A stretch of 64,000 nt of DNA, taken from NCBI GenBank assembly GCA_037176885.1, contig JAWWNJ010000002.1:2108001-2172000 (forward strand), read 5' to 3'. Each line of letters begins with the position of its first letter. Within the stretch, counting starts at the first letter, position 1. A model generated the notes under the pieces. It was not told the origin of the DNA and ran no database searches. It saw only the letters and a program-made list of their open reading frames with translations. Positions 23,411 to 35,000 of this stretch are shown here, one piece after another. The position numbers and the translations under genes were made by a program. The DNA comes from Favolaschia claudopus (Eukaryota; Basidiomycota; Agaricomycetes; Agaricales; Mycenaceae).

Positions 23411-25330
23411 ATGACCGTTCACACCACTCAGCTCAGAAAACGCATCGAGGACCTCGACGCGCAAATTGCTGACCAGCGACGCGTACTACTTGATCTCGAG
23501 CAATCCAAGACCGATATTGAGCAGGAACTCAATGAAACTGCGACGTTCGATGTCTTGACACTTCCTGTGGAAGTTACCACAGAAATCTTCATGTGGTTCC
23601 AACAAATCGGTTTCGCTCCGCATATTCCATACTCCCTTTACTCCTCGGCGGCGGACATCGTTCCTCTCGTATGTCGCACTTGGAGGAACATTGCACTTGC
23701 CACTCCGAAGCTTTGGTCTGTGTTAGAGGTTGACGTCGACCAGGGGACCGATTTCATGTCGGAACCTCTGTTGGTGCGCTATATTGACAAGTGGCTGGGA
23801 CGCGCCAAGCAATGCCCATTGTCACTCCAGTTTACCAGCAACGATGAGGACACCTTTATTTCCGGCCGATTTCGAGAACTCGTCTGGCGTTGGGCGCCGC
23901 AAATTCGCTCCTTGCGGCTGCTGATCACCAACCGCGATATTCGAATGCTAGGACTTGACTCGACGAACTTCCCCATGCTTGAGAAGGCCGAGGTGATGTA
24001 TGTCCAAGCAGAAAACCACGCCGACCTGGGACCAGTCAACGTATTTCAGAATGCGCCGTTGCTGCATGACTTACGCATGGACGTGGAGGAGACTACTATT
24101 GGGATGCTGCCGTGGTCACAGTTGACGAGGTTTGACGGAAGGCTGTCGGATCTGGAGCTCTTCGTTTTGGCCCCCAACCTCACTGAACTTGTCTGCAAAT
24201 TCGTTCCCGATGACCACGCGTCATTCCCGCCCAAAGAGCATCCTGATTTGAAGTACTTGACAATCAGAGATACAGGAATGGGTGACATTCTGCAGTATCT
24301 AACCCTGCCCGCTCTCCTTTCATTGGATATCGCCAGAACCACCGAGGCAACCCACGCCGCCCTGGCCTCGTTCCTGAGACGGTCTTCTCCACCGTTGGTC
24401 TCCATTTGTTTGGGAGGGAATGACACCTGTCTTGACGATTGGGACGAATTCATGCCGCTCTTAAACCGCACGCTTGAGAGCGTCGAGATCCGCGAGTTGG
24501 ACGACGGGCATGCCGAATACTTCCTCGACCACTATCTATTCAATCGCTACCCCAAGATAAAGTCCCTCATCATCGAATATTCAGGCAAATGCTCGCGCGA
24601 AATATACAGCTGAGCAACTATGAGAATAAGACTTGAACGAGAAAATAAGGATTCTGACCTGGCGGCGATGAGAAGAAGAGTTGAAGTCTCATCGCCGCCA
24701 GGGGCCGCAAATTTGCAATAGGTACTGAAAAAATGATGTCAGCAATTGTTGTGAAACGGAATACGCGCCAAGATTGCAACGTATCGAAGGTGTAGAAATG
24801 CGAAAGGCTACAGAGAAGCAAAGAGCTTCGACTCTCATTTACGACCCGTGGGGTAGAGAGGAGCTTGTCGCGACAGATTTGGGAGTAAAAACTCGCTCAC
24901 CACTTCGACTCTCGCTTACGACCATAGATGGTGGAGAGGAGTGAAACTCTCATTTGCGACCTTTATAGGTAGAGAGCGTGAGTGGAGGTGAAAGGATCGG
25001 AGGTGCCATTGTGCTCACTCGACGATTACCCTTGTGTAAACTCCGTTTAAACTCGACTGATTTGGTGGAATTTTTGTATGGCGTTGAGCATGTACGGAGT
25101 TTCAAATTCCTTTGGGATTCGGATCCCTTTTTCCTCGAACAGACGGTATGCATGGGGTGTGAAGATGAGGGAATCACGGACACAGTCCGTGGACACATCT
25201 CCTCGTCCTCGGCGGGCAAGGATATCTACATCGGGACCGAATCCCATAATTACGCTGAGAGGTACGTCCTCCAACTCCGAATTGCCTCACAAACTGAAGT
25301 CTACCGCGTCTAGCGATCCCGAGATTGAGT
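23411..25330 (+). pseudogene. F-box gene split by a 456-bp insertion
   Basis: The frame from 23411 gives 400 residues highly similar to the 4824-6221 protein (coiled coil, F-box LTLPVEVTTEIF, LRR-like body), then stops at 24613 shortly after IIEYSGKCS. The missing C-terminus resumes at about 25056 (LVEFLYGVEHVRSFKFLWDS ... DIYIGTESHNYAE) and splices to a final SDPEIE at 25330. Between them lies 24596-25051, flanked by CTCG on both sides. A truncated but perhaps still stable protein could be made. Confidence 0.8.
24596..25051. mobile_element. 456-bp insertion with CTCG target duplication
   Basis: Comparison with the intact paralogue places the insert between two CTCG copies (24592-24595 and 25052-25055). 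It holds a perfect 16-bp inverted repeat (24658-24673 and 24687-24702) with a 13-nt loop, and three imperfect repeats beginning ACTCTC(A/G)(C/T)TT(A/G)CGACC near 24829, 24908 and 24948. No ORF or clear terminal inverted repeat. A non-autonomous transposon is the simplest reading. Confidence 0.65.
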
Positions 25331-26232
25331 AGAGAGGATGAAATCGTGCCAGCCGATCATTCGATGCGGAGAAGAGGCACCTATGCCTAACTCGATTCCC
25401 CTTGGGTTCTTCGCTCAATTTCCCTTCACCTTCTCATGAAGCGTCTTCGACTGTTTATCAGGTTATGTACATCGTTTGAGCACTGTAAATTACGGTGACT
25501 GTTTGAATAATTCTTGACCTGGGTAGCGTTCCCCGTGTTTAATGAGCACGCGTTCAAGTGCTCAGACGATGTCCGCCACATTGCCTCGAATTTGAAATCA
25601 TGAAAATCGACTCGTCATGGTCGAAGCAGAGGGTGCCTGTCTGCGCGCCACCGCACAGCCGAGCCGAGTGTCAACGCGCCTAATTTGGATATGAATGATT
25701 CTTACCCTCATGTTCCGAGCTCAGCTCAGCGCCGCTCGACGTTCATCCCTGTCTCGACATCTCCGACCCTAGACTCTGCCTCACAGCTAACGTGCAGGCA
25801 GCTGATACTTACCACTGCCTCAGCTTCTTATCGTATGCGCGTCAGGCCGATGCCCGAGGTAACCATATTCTGCGATAGTCCCTCGTGCCACTGGTCCCGA
25901 TCCATCGCAAAAAATTCGACATAAGAGATGCTCGGGCTGGGCCCCATATTCGAGAAGGCACCATTAACAAGGTTGAAAGTTTGGAACCTTGAGCTTGAAG
26001 CTTGAAGTTGCCCTCAAAAAGGTTGGTAATTTGAAAGCACTAATTGGCACGCCAAGTCCAAGCTGCTAAATTAAAACATTGCTCCCTCGCTCGATCTTCC
26101 ACTACGAACGGGGATCCGGCTGGATTCGGCCAGTAAGTCTGGTGGCCGTCAACTTCCAATTCTCAAGAAGAGATTTGGGCTGTACGTCACACCGTGACCC
26201 CTCGCTCTCCTCCCTCCTCGCCGTTCTCAACG
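25331..26232. other. Intergenic, no gene seen
   Basis: The first part matches the F-box 3' flank. 25960-26040 contains short direct repeats (GAGCTTGAAGCTTGAAG). The rest is presumed promoter and leader of the KRE6/SKN1 gene. Confidence 0.5.
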
Positions 26233-28759
26233 ATGGCGGAGCCGGCGTCCCCTGGCAGCCCCTCGAATCCAGAGGCCCAACCGCTGCAGTATGGCCAGGA
26301 ACCCCACCCGCAGTCTCCGACGCAGAGCACTCCATTCCTTCCCCTTGAACACACCCCCCGATCTCCTAATCCGCGTTCTCCCTCATTTGTGTCTTCTCCT
26401 TTAAACCCACAAGGACCGCAAAGACCCTCATCTTTGATGCAGAACTCCAGACCAGCATCTCGCGGAAGCAGCATGGCGTTCTCGCGTTTCCCCTCTGAAG
26501 ATACTGGGACCGGTCCTTATCCATACTCCCGAGAATCTACGCTCTCTTCCAGTGCTCTACGCGGCAGCATGATTCTCTACCGCCTCGCCGATGAGCCGGA
26601 TCGCAGTAGCGAGATGTTGGCCCCGCCGCGTGCTCTAGGCGCTGGCAACCGTGATAGTGTGGCTTCTGTGGGATCCCTAGCTTCGTTTTCCGCCGATTCT
26701 AAATATCCCTCCGGCTTGCCAGCCAGTCATGGTCTAGTGCCCTACGCATATGATCCCGCCCTTGACGAGCTCGATCCTCTGGACGAAGAGGACGATTTAC
26801 ACGACCCTACATTCAAGAACCGGCAAGGCTACTCTACTGCCGTCAAGTTCAAATACCAGTCCTCATTTCCCTGGCGAGGAGTCGCCAATGTCGGCGTGCT
26901 CATTCTCTTGGTCCTCGCCCTTCTCGCCTTATTCATCAGCTATCCCGTCATTTCCGACCTCCAGTCAAGACCCCTCGCTAATCTCATTGATGGCAATATT
27001 CGCGTCAACAAGACTGGACAGGTCGCCGTCTTACCAAACACACCCGAGCTCGTTGACCCTGCCACTCCGCGGGAAGCGCTTACCCGCAAAGGTTTTGATG
27101 GCCACTCGTACACTCTTGTTTTCTCCGACGAATTCGAAGAAGAAGGACGTACGTTTTACCCGGGGGACGATCCCTACTGGTATGTTCAGTATTTTTAGAA
27201 CGAAAAATCCGTTCAACTTCGAATAGGGAGGCTGCCGATATCTGGTACGGCAATACGAATGACCTGGAATGGTATGACCCATCGCAAGTCGTGACGTCTG
27301 GAGGAAATCTGGTCATTACCATGGACTCGATAGAGACGACTCAGTCGCGGCAGACTGTAGGCTCGACAGCGCCTTTCACCATCGACCAGAATCATAATCT
27401 CGAATATCGGTCGGGAATGCTGCAGAGTTGGAACAAGTTCTGTTTCACACGGGGGTACATCGAGGTTAGGGTTGTTCTCCCAGGACCCGATGCTAACACT
27501 CAGGGTTACTGGCCGGGAGCTTGGGCTATGGGGAATCTTGCGCGGCCAGGATACCCCGCCACCACGGATGGTACTTGGCCGTACACGTACAGTTCATGCG
27601 ATGTAGGCACTTTCCCCAACCAGGTACGTTCGGTGCATATTCATCATTTCAGGTTGCAGCTAAATGAGTTTCGCAGACGCTTCCCGACCACTCGGGCCCA
27701 ACTGCTGCATTGCACACCGATTTTGGCCAGTCAAAGTACAACTATGAACTGAGTTGGTTGAGCGGGCAGAAGCTTTCGTGCGTTGTGTCGATCTGATTGT
27801 TACTCGACATTTAAGAGTTATTTTCTATCAGCGCTTGTTCATGCCCGGGATCCGATCATCCAGGACCAGACGTTTCCGTAGGACGCGGCGCGCCAGAGAT
27901 CGATATCTTCGAGGCGGAGAAAGACAAGGCAGCGGCGACCGGCCAGGTCGTCTCACAGTCCGCCCAGTTCGCACCGTTCTCGCATGATTGGACGTACAAC
28001 AATCTCAGCGCCGATGACTGGACGATATACGACCTTTCGAGGACGCGGCCTAATAGCTACAAAGGAAGCGCGGTGCAGCAAGCCGTGAGCGGACTGAGCT
28101 CGGTGCCGGTGGAGAATTTTCAGGGGAGTGGGAAACAGATGTCGACGTATGGGTTTGAGTATTGGAGCGATCCAAAGGACCCGAAGAGCGGGTTCATAAC
28201 GTGGCAGGTGAATGGAACTCAGACGACGCGGATGGGTGCCACTGCGGTGGCTGCTGATCAGGGGACGGATGGGAGCGGGGTTGGACAGAGGCTCATTCCG
28301 GTTGAGCCAATGTCTATCGTTCTCAACCTGGGTATCTCACGTGAGTGTTCTGAGTCGCCTTCATGCCAATATTTGTCGGACTGACTATCTGCTTCACTGA
28401 ATAGGCAACTGGCAAACGATTGAACCCAGTACCATGGTGTTCCCTGCTGAGATGCTGATCGACTATGTGCGAGTGTACCAACGCGATGGTGAGACGAACG
28501 TTGGTTGCAATCCACCCGACTACCCGACGGAGGACTACATCAACAACCACTTTGTGGCGTATGACAGTGAGTGCCTTCATAGATTCAACTCACCAAACTC
28601 CGTTGAAGTTTGCTGACGCGTGGTATGCAAGATCCCAATCTAACGCAGTGGCAGTGGGACCGGCCGAAAAACTCTCTCGTACGTGTGTTTGTCATGCGCA
28701 TGAAGCTCAACATAATTTACTTTCTTTCATTGTCAAATTAGTTCAACGGCGGGTGCTAG
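26233..28759 (+). CDS. Beta-1,6-glucan synthesis protein, KRE6/SKN1 family (GH16-like)
   Basis: Seven exons (26233-27179, 27227-27623, 27677-27777, 27832-28340, 28405-28566, 28632-28678, 28742-28759) encode 726 residues. A Ser/Pro-rich cytosolic N-terminus (about 210 residues) precedes one signal-anchor helix (VANVGVLILLVLALLALFIS), giving type II topology. The lumenal SKN1/GH16 domain follows: LVFSDEFEEEGR, GYWPGAWAMGNL and the catalytic-type EIDIFEAE. The ending NSLFNGGC is the family C-terminus. KRE6/SKN1 proteins act in the secretory pathway in beta-1,6-glucan assembly of the wall. Complete; the start chosen is the first ATG of the long open exon. Confidence 0.95.
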
Positions 28760-29286
28760 ATCTCGCTCGACACGGACCTTTCATTTCATGATATGATGCA
28801 TTATTTCACGACGATTTATCTCACCAGCGGTGGGTATATATGTTCTGTATCATTATTCCCCGAGTTGGGTTTTTTACGATACCGAGGACCTCTCTAATAC
28901 TCTCTACGTTTAACAGACAATCATAATCGCATACATCCCGATTTACGCACGCACACAATTTTTTCAACCGCATGTATTGTACTACTTATTCGCTTTGGAC
29001 TCTGGATTGGGACAATTTATCGCATCCTAAGTAGAAATTTATTAGAAATCATGTATGCCTGTTTTTTCAAATTTTAGGGTCCACCCTCCTTCCTAATTGG
29101 GTTGCTAGGAGTTTGTTTGTTTGTTCCCTTCATGCCGTCACATTTGTGTTTGACATTTGGCAGCTTTCACTTGGCTTTCACGAATTGGCGCGACTTGACT
29201 CAGGTACAGTACTGCCAGACGTACTGAAACTGTAACTGGGTCGCCTTTAGTTGAAAAACTATGTTCATTGCCCGTGTTCCTCGAAC
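28760..29286. other. Intergenic; F-box upstream motif
   Basis: 3' flank of KRE6/SKN1, then a region with CCTTCCTAATTGGG (29088-29101), the core of the block found before the other F-box genes. A possible 5' intron lies at about 29202-29249. Confidence 0.5.
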
Positions 29287-30570
29287 ATGAACCACTGTAA
29301 TGTTCTGGCCTTGCCCACCGAAATCACAGCGGAAATCTTCGTCGAATGCCTGGCGCTATTTGAGCCTTTGTGCCTCCCCCCTTCACTTCAATCTGCGCCA
29401 ACTGCCCTTTCGTGTGTGTGCAGTCAATGGAGAGCTATTGCGCTTAGCACCTCTGCGCTGTGGTCTCAGCTCACCATGGAATGTGGCAAATTCGCGCCCA
29501 AAATCATATCTGAAGCAGACCTGGTGGAGAATACTGTTGACACCTGGTTGAAGCGTGCAGGACCCCGCCCTATATCTCTCGCGGTCGAATACAGCAGCGA
29601 AGGTCCCGAGATATATCCGTTCAGCCGACTGCGAGGTATAATTCACTGCTGGTCCCACCAAATACAACACTTGCGTCTCAACCTCGGCGAGTCGCGCTAC
29701 GTTGATATCCTAGAATTGGAGAAGCCGTCATTTCCGCTGTTGCGAACAGTGGCTTTGGGATGTGCTCAACGTCGCAGAGGCTTCACTCCTCCCGTCAAAC
29801 CTGTTCTCTTTGATAAAGCTCCCAACTTGACCTACCTGCGTTTCTTGGACGGCGGGGTTACGCCCACCCTCTTCGCCCTTCCCTGGTCTCAATTGACGGA
29901 ATGCGAAGGGGCTCTATGGGATTCGCAGCTGTTTAGCCTGGCACCTGCGCTAATCAAGCTAACATGCTCGCTGCATGCTGGCATGGATTATCCGTCCGAC
30001 TTTATCGTTCACCATGAGCTGAGATCCCTCAACCTATACATCCACGAACCAGTACTTCATATCGTCATTCTCCCTTTTCTCACCTTGCCGGAACTGCGTC
30101 ATTTGGACATCTCTGCAGTAGATGGCTATCTCTACCGCCCACTGGGGCCGTTTCTGATACGGTCCTCGCCCCCCTTACAATCGTTGACGCTCATGGGCAA
30201 TGAATTCTGCCTGGCACTTTGGCCGCAATTTATTGTCTCCATAGCCAATACCCTCGAATATCTGGAGATTGTGGAGAGTGACGGCGAAGCGTCGCGGTTC
30301 CTTTCCCCCGACTTGTTCAGTCCCCTCACACGCATTCAATCGCTTACTTTCCGAGATGTCTCTATCTTGTCGGTGATGCAGCTCGAATTAATGGTCGACT
30401 TTTTGGATGCTTTGGCAAACAAGCCGCGAATTTTCAAAATGTCGTGGAAGGTTCCTGCTCTGTTATACGGTACGATGGATTTTGGTGCCGTGGGCGATGA
30501 TCTCGCGCGGCTGCGAGCTGGTATGGACATACAGTTATCTCGTTGTGAAGAAACTGTAACTCCAATGTAG
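29287..30570 (+). CDS. F-box protein, divergent member
   Basis: Single exon, 427 residues from the first in-frame ATG (MNHCNVLALPTEITAEIF). The F-box spans about residues 4-60 (LALPTEITAEIFVECL ... SCVCSQWRAIALSTSALWSQ), followed by irregular LRR-like sequence. It lacks the N-terminal coiled coil of the 4824 and 23411 copies, but shares positional motifs such as LPWSQLTECEGALWDSQLF and PLLQSLTLMGNEFCL-type segments, so it is an older paralogue. A predicted SCF adaptor; the substrate is unknown. An upstream exon joined at about 29250 cannot be excluded. Confidence 0.82.
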   Translation: MNHCNVLALPTEITAEIFVECLALFEPLCLPPSLQSAPTALSCVCSQWRAIALSTSALWSQLTMECGKFAPKIISEADLVENTVDTWLKRAGPRPISLAVEYSSEGPEIYPFSRLRGIIHCWSHQIQHLRLNLGESRYVDILELEKPSFPLLRTVALGCAQRRRGFTPPVKPVLFDKAPNLTYLRFLDGGVTPTLFALPWSQLTECEGALWDSQLFSLAPALIKLTCSLHAGMDYPSDFIVHHELRSLNLYIHEPVLHIVILPFLTLPELRHLDISAVDGYLYRPLGPFLIRSSPPLQSLTLMGNEFCLALWPQFIVSIANTLEYLEIVESDGEASRFLSPDLFSPLTRIQSLTFRDVSILSVMQLELMVDFLDALANKPRIFKMSWKVPALLYGTMDFGAVGDDLARLRAGMDIQLSRCEETVTPM

Positions 30571-30699
30571 CACATGAATGTTCATCGTGATCATCACGCA
30601 ATTGCAGTATCGTAAAATAAATCCGCACTGTGTGTGAATCGCTGAATTATCCCCTTGCACGAACGAGACTTGGAACCTGAATCTTGTTCGGATGTTCAT
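30571..30699. other. F-box 3' flank
   Basis: Short AT-rich flank between the F-box stop and the repeat. AATAAA-like signal near 30616. Confidence 0.4.
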
Positions 30700-31370
30700 A
30701 AAACGGTCGCAGGTCTAGGGGTCCCGCTGGCTGTCGAATATGGCCTTGAAATATGATTTACAGTAATTTGACCCTTGCGATTGGTCCAATCCCTCAACCG
30801 GACGGAACTTGTATTTCTTTGCACCCCAAAAATTTTAAAGCACATCAGATTTTCTGATGACCTATTGTCATGGAAACCACTTGGATAAATCTGGGGGTTG
30901 ATTTGTTTATAACGCGCGCAGGTTTCTCAGTTCAACTTCGAAGTAATAGCCCTGCAATTGAGAAGTTTGATCCAAAAACTGTGGAGGATTCCTGAGCGCA
31001 ATGCTGAACATTTAAGCATGCTCTTATGCGGCGCAGTCGGTGCGAGTTTGCGAAACGTAGCAAAATTACCGCATTTGGCGCCATCAGAAATATCAGAAGG
31101 TTAGGTTCCCGATTAGGACAACCGTGAACGACGCGTCTTCGAGCGCCGTTTCAGACGACTCAAATTGCCTCATACATAGGTACCAATGCATCCACGTGTT
31201 TCAGAATCTCAAACTGCACTATTAACGTAAGATGGTTTTTTAGGGTACAAAATTTGAAACCCTGTTGCCAGCGGAGGATCGAAAGGACAAATGCAAATGT
31301 GAGATGGATTTTTGGGGTGCAAACGTCGGCGGATGCAGATGTGAGATGGTTTTTGAGGGAGTAGCGTGAA
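30700..31370 (-). repeat. Dispersed repeat, copy B (inverted relative to copy A)
   Basis: Read on the minus strand, the blocks occur in the same order as in 15941-16650: GCACCCCAAAAATCCATC units, TTTTGTACCCTAAAAAA, GAAGACGCGTCG, CCTTCTGATATTTCTGATG, the CATCAGAAAATCTGATG palindrome (30843-30859), GGACCAATCGC and GGGACCCCTxGxCCTGCGACCGT. No ORF. Spacing differs between copies, indicating old copies of a non-autonomous element. Confidence 0.7.
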
Positions 31371-32061
31371 AATCGGTTTCGGTGGAGTTATGAGGTGTCC
31401 CCGAGCTTGAGGACTTTGGGACAAGATTTCTACGACAAATAAAACATACCTGAGTAGACTGGAAGCCTGAAGCTCGAAGGCCCAACGTCTGATAACTGCA
31501 AATGGTGGGTGGGACGGTATTCGGTGATTATTATGGTATAGGCTCAGATTATTTCCCCAATTGCCGGAGAATGCAGGAGAGGAGACCTGGTACAAATTCA
31601 CCAAGTCTGAGATTCAGCTGGGTCCGTCGTGTTTTTGCAGGATTTTGGGTTGATTCTGGCACCCACAGTTCCTGGGGTCCCACGATCTCACAGCCACAAT
31701 CCAAGATCAACCCGCTTTTGGTCAGTAACTTCAACCTGTTCAGGAGTCTGCAATGGATACTCTCAGATTTCCCAACTCATTGCAGCGTTTCTTGGTCATT
31801 CTGCTGCGATCTTTCTTGCAATTTTCTCTTGGATCTCTTCGGCGCTTCAACACCCGCCAAAAAATTGCCTCAGAACGGCGCGGAAGTTCACAATCTGCAA
31901 CTCAGTTCTATACATTGTTGCATGCTAATCTTCATTCGAAAATCAGAAGTTCTGATATGGTGTCCCAATCTCCTTGGAGATCTCTGGCTTTCGACTGCTA
32001 GGCTGGGGCGAATATTTAATCCCTGATACTCTTCTGTCCCAAAACCATTGCAAGCCCTGCC
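31371..32061. other. Aminopeptidase upstream region
   Basis: Long but unlikely ORFs (for example 31502-32026) have no domain. A 15-bp palindrome ATCAGAAGTTCTGAT (31942-31956) echoes the repeat family's palindrome. Presumed promoter and leader. Confidence 0.4.
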
Positions 32062-35000
32062 ATGGATCCTCTCACCGTGGATACCTATCGTCTTCCTGTG
32101 GATGTTGAGCCTGTTCACTATGACTTGAAGATTCGTACCGACCTCAAGGACCTTGTCTTCGACGGCGTGGTCTCGATTCAAATTCGCTTTGTTAACGACA
32201 CGGCGGCCATAGTCTTAAACGCGTTCGAAATTGAGCTTGGAACTTCGCCTTCTGTGACTCTTGACAGTGGCGAGACCTGTTATCCGACCAAACAGTCAAT
32301 GAACCCGGACACTCAGCGTGTGACGTTGTCCTTTGCGGACGCGTTCTTGGCAGGATCAAGCGCAGTACTTCACATGTCGTTCCGTGCGAAGGTGTCCAAC
32401 CTGTCTGGATACTACAAGTCGGACTGGGTGCACGACGACATCACGGAATATTACACCGGCACTTTTTTCGAGGTACTTGTGTCTTCATTTAATTGTATCT
32501 TGCTGTCTCAGAATATCATCAGCCCACCTATGCGAGGCGTGTATTTCCTTGCTGGGACGAGCCAGCACTCAAAGCGACCTTCGCTGTCTCCATGATCTCG
32601 CGTCAAGGGACTGTGAATCTCAACAACATGCCCGCATTCTTCGAAGGTCCCTACGATCCCTCGCTGGACCCACTCGATCCATCGTTTGGTCCTACAATTA
32701 CTGACTCGGACAACGACGAGTCTGAATGGATCATCACGCGATTCGAAACGACGCCTAAAATGTCCACCTACATTGTCGCCTTTGCCAACGGCCCCTTTGC
32801 GTACGTGGAAAGTGCGTTCACCAGCTCCCTTACTGGCCGGATTCATCCCGTGAGGATTTATGGTGATTCGAGCCCCAATCACAAGTCCGAATATGGCTGA
32901 GACATTTGCGTGATCAGCTACTCCCGACCTTCTCTCCCAGGCGAAATTTCCTCTGGAGTTAACGACGAAAGTCCTGCCTATGCTTGAGTCGATGTTCGAT
33001 CTTCCGTATCCTCTGCCAAAGATGGATATTTTGTGTGTACGTTTCCGGCGCTTTGCTCCTCGTTTGTTTTCGTATAGTAACATCTTACCCCAGACCAACG
33101 GAGCTTTGGGTACCGCGTTCTGTTACTCATCGACTGGCTCAATAACGATTTACCAGGTGCCCTTGAAAACTGGGGCCTCATCATTGGTGACCCAGGCGCG
33201 TTCCTTTTCGACCCAGCGACAGATTCGACGGGAACGAAAAAGCGTGTCGTGGACATAACGAGCCATGAGCTTTCGCATCAATGGTTGGACATATATTGTC
33301 GACTGTTGATACTATTTATTGAACGTAAGCTCGCCATAGGTTCGGCAACATTGTCACCATGGAATGGTGGGATAACTTGTGAGTTGGTTCCACTCCTTGC
33401 CTCCGCTGCGACATTGATCGTGCTGTAGATGGCTTAATGAAGGCGTGTGGCAATTTGTATGGTTACTCTGCATGACTGACATCCCGTCCTCGTTCCTCAT
33501 CAGGATTCGCTACATTGGTGATCATTCATTTCTATATGTTGCCTGCCCGAAATTGACATCAACTCTCACCACAAGTTGGGAAGGATGATTTCTCACAGGC
33601 GAGTGTTATCCACCGATCCCTTCAAGTAACTGAATCCTGTATGCAGGCTGCACCCAGAATGGAATGTTCCAGCTGCCGCAGTAAACGGCACCTTGAAGCA
33701 TGGCTTGAGAGTCGACGCCCGACTCTCTTCTCACCCAGTTCAAGTCGAGTGCCCGGACGCAAATAATGTTGACGAGGTTTGTCTTGAATTGCTGAACCAG
33801 CGGTCCCTTGTTTACGCTCTCGCAGATTATGGATCTAATCGCGTACATGAAAGGAGCGTCTCGTACGTTTTCTTCTTCACCTTCACTTTCACAATTCTGT
33901 TTCATCTGACGGGAAACGCAGTACTGCAAATGGTGCTCACCCTCCTGGGCGAAGAACAGTTCCTCAAAGGTGTTTCGGTTTACCTGAAGGAGCACCAATT
34001 CGGCAATAGCGTTGCAGAGGACTTGTGGGATGCTCTTGGTCGCGCTAGTGGTAAAACATACTGGCTGAATCTTGCAGGCATCCTCTGATCCCGATTCGAA
34101 ATCAGGCACCGACATTCTTACGCTGATGAAGGACTGGATTTCCAAGGTTAGTTTCGCAGTTTCCGCGAAAGAGCAGAATTGTGACATCGATTGGCACAGA
34201 CTGGGTATCCCGTCCTGACTGTCACCGAGTCTTCTGGAGGCATTATCGTTCGACAAAATCGGTTTTTAGCAAGTGGAGCCGCGGAACCCAAGGACGACGA
34301 GGCTCTGTGGTCTGTGTCAATTTTTGTGCATGCGTGGCCCTCTCAACTGAATATGCAGGACTGTGCCGTTGCTCTTGTTGACAATCGATTCGTCAGGCGC
34401 TCGGCAGCTTAATAATACACTGTTCCTCGAGGAACGTGAAAAGTTTATTCCATTGGACATCAATTACCCTTTCAAACTGAACGCATCGTCAAGTGGATTT
34501 TGTGCGTTGGCTTTACCTTTTCAAAACTATGCTCATATGGTGTATGACCCAAACAGACCGAGTCCTTTATCAGACACCCAATCTGAACCGATTAGCCTTG
34601 GAGGCTGCCAAGGGTGATATCTCTGATATGTCGGGTCTCCTGAATGACGCGGTGGCTCTGGCTCAAGCTAACCTCGCTAAATTGTCTGGCGCATTGACGC
34701 TGATGAGTGGGTTTGGTGGGACCACAGAATGTATGTTGTTCCATCATGACCCGAGCCCACTCCTTATTTTTACACGCAGATATCGTCCTGGAGAGTATTG
34801 GTGCGGATATCGGGTGCAAAACCCTGAGCGTCTCTGACCTCTTCCAAATGCAGGCGCGAATATCACCGGCTTGCTTGACACTTGGTGGGAGAATTCTGAA
34901 ATCGTTGAACACCTGCGACGGCTAGATCGCGTGAGTCTTGCGAGTTTAAATGCTGCACGATGGTATTCATGGATCGGTTGTCAGCACATTTTCGTTCCAT

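Noticed and set aside
31502..32026. 174-codon plus-strand frame before the aminopeptidase
   Set aside because: Begins near the dispersed repeat, has no domain, and its Trp/Cys/Phe-rich composition is not protein-like.
33420..33670. M1 aminopeptidase as a pseudogene
   Set aside because: Apparent frame breaks are removed by two GC-AG introns and one GT-AG intron, giving a normal GFATLLG...HPEW passage.
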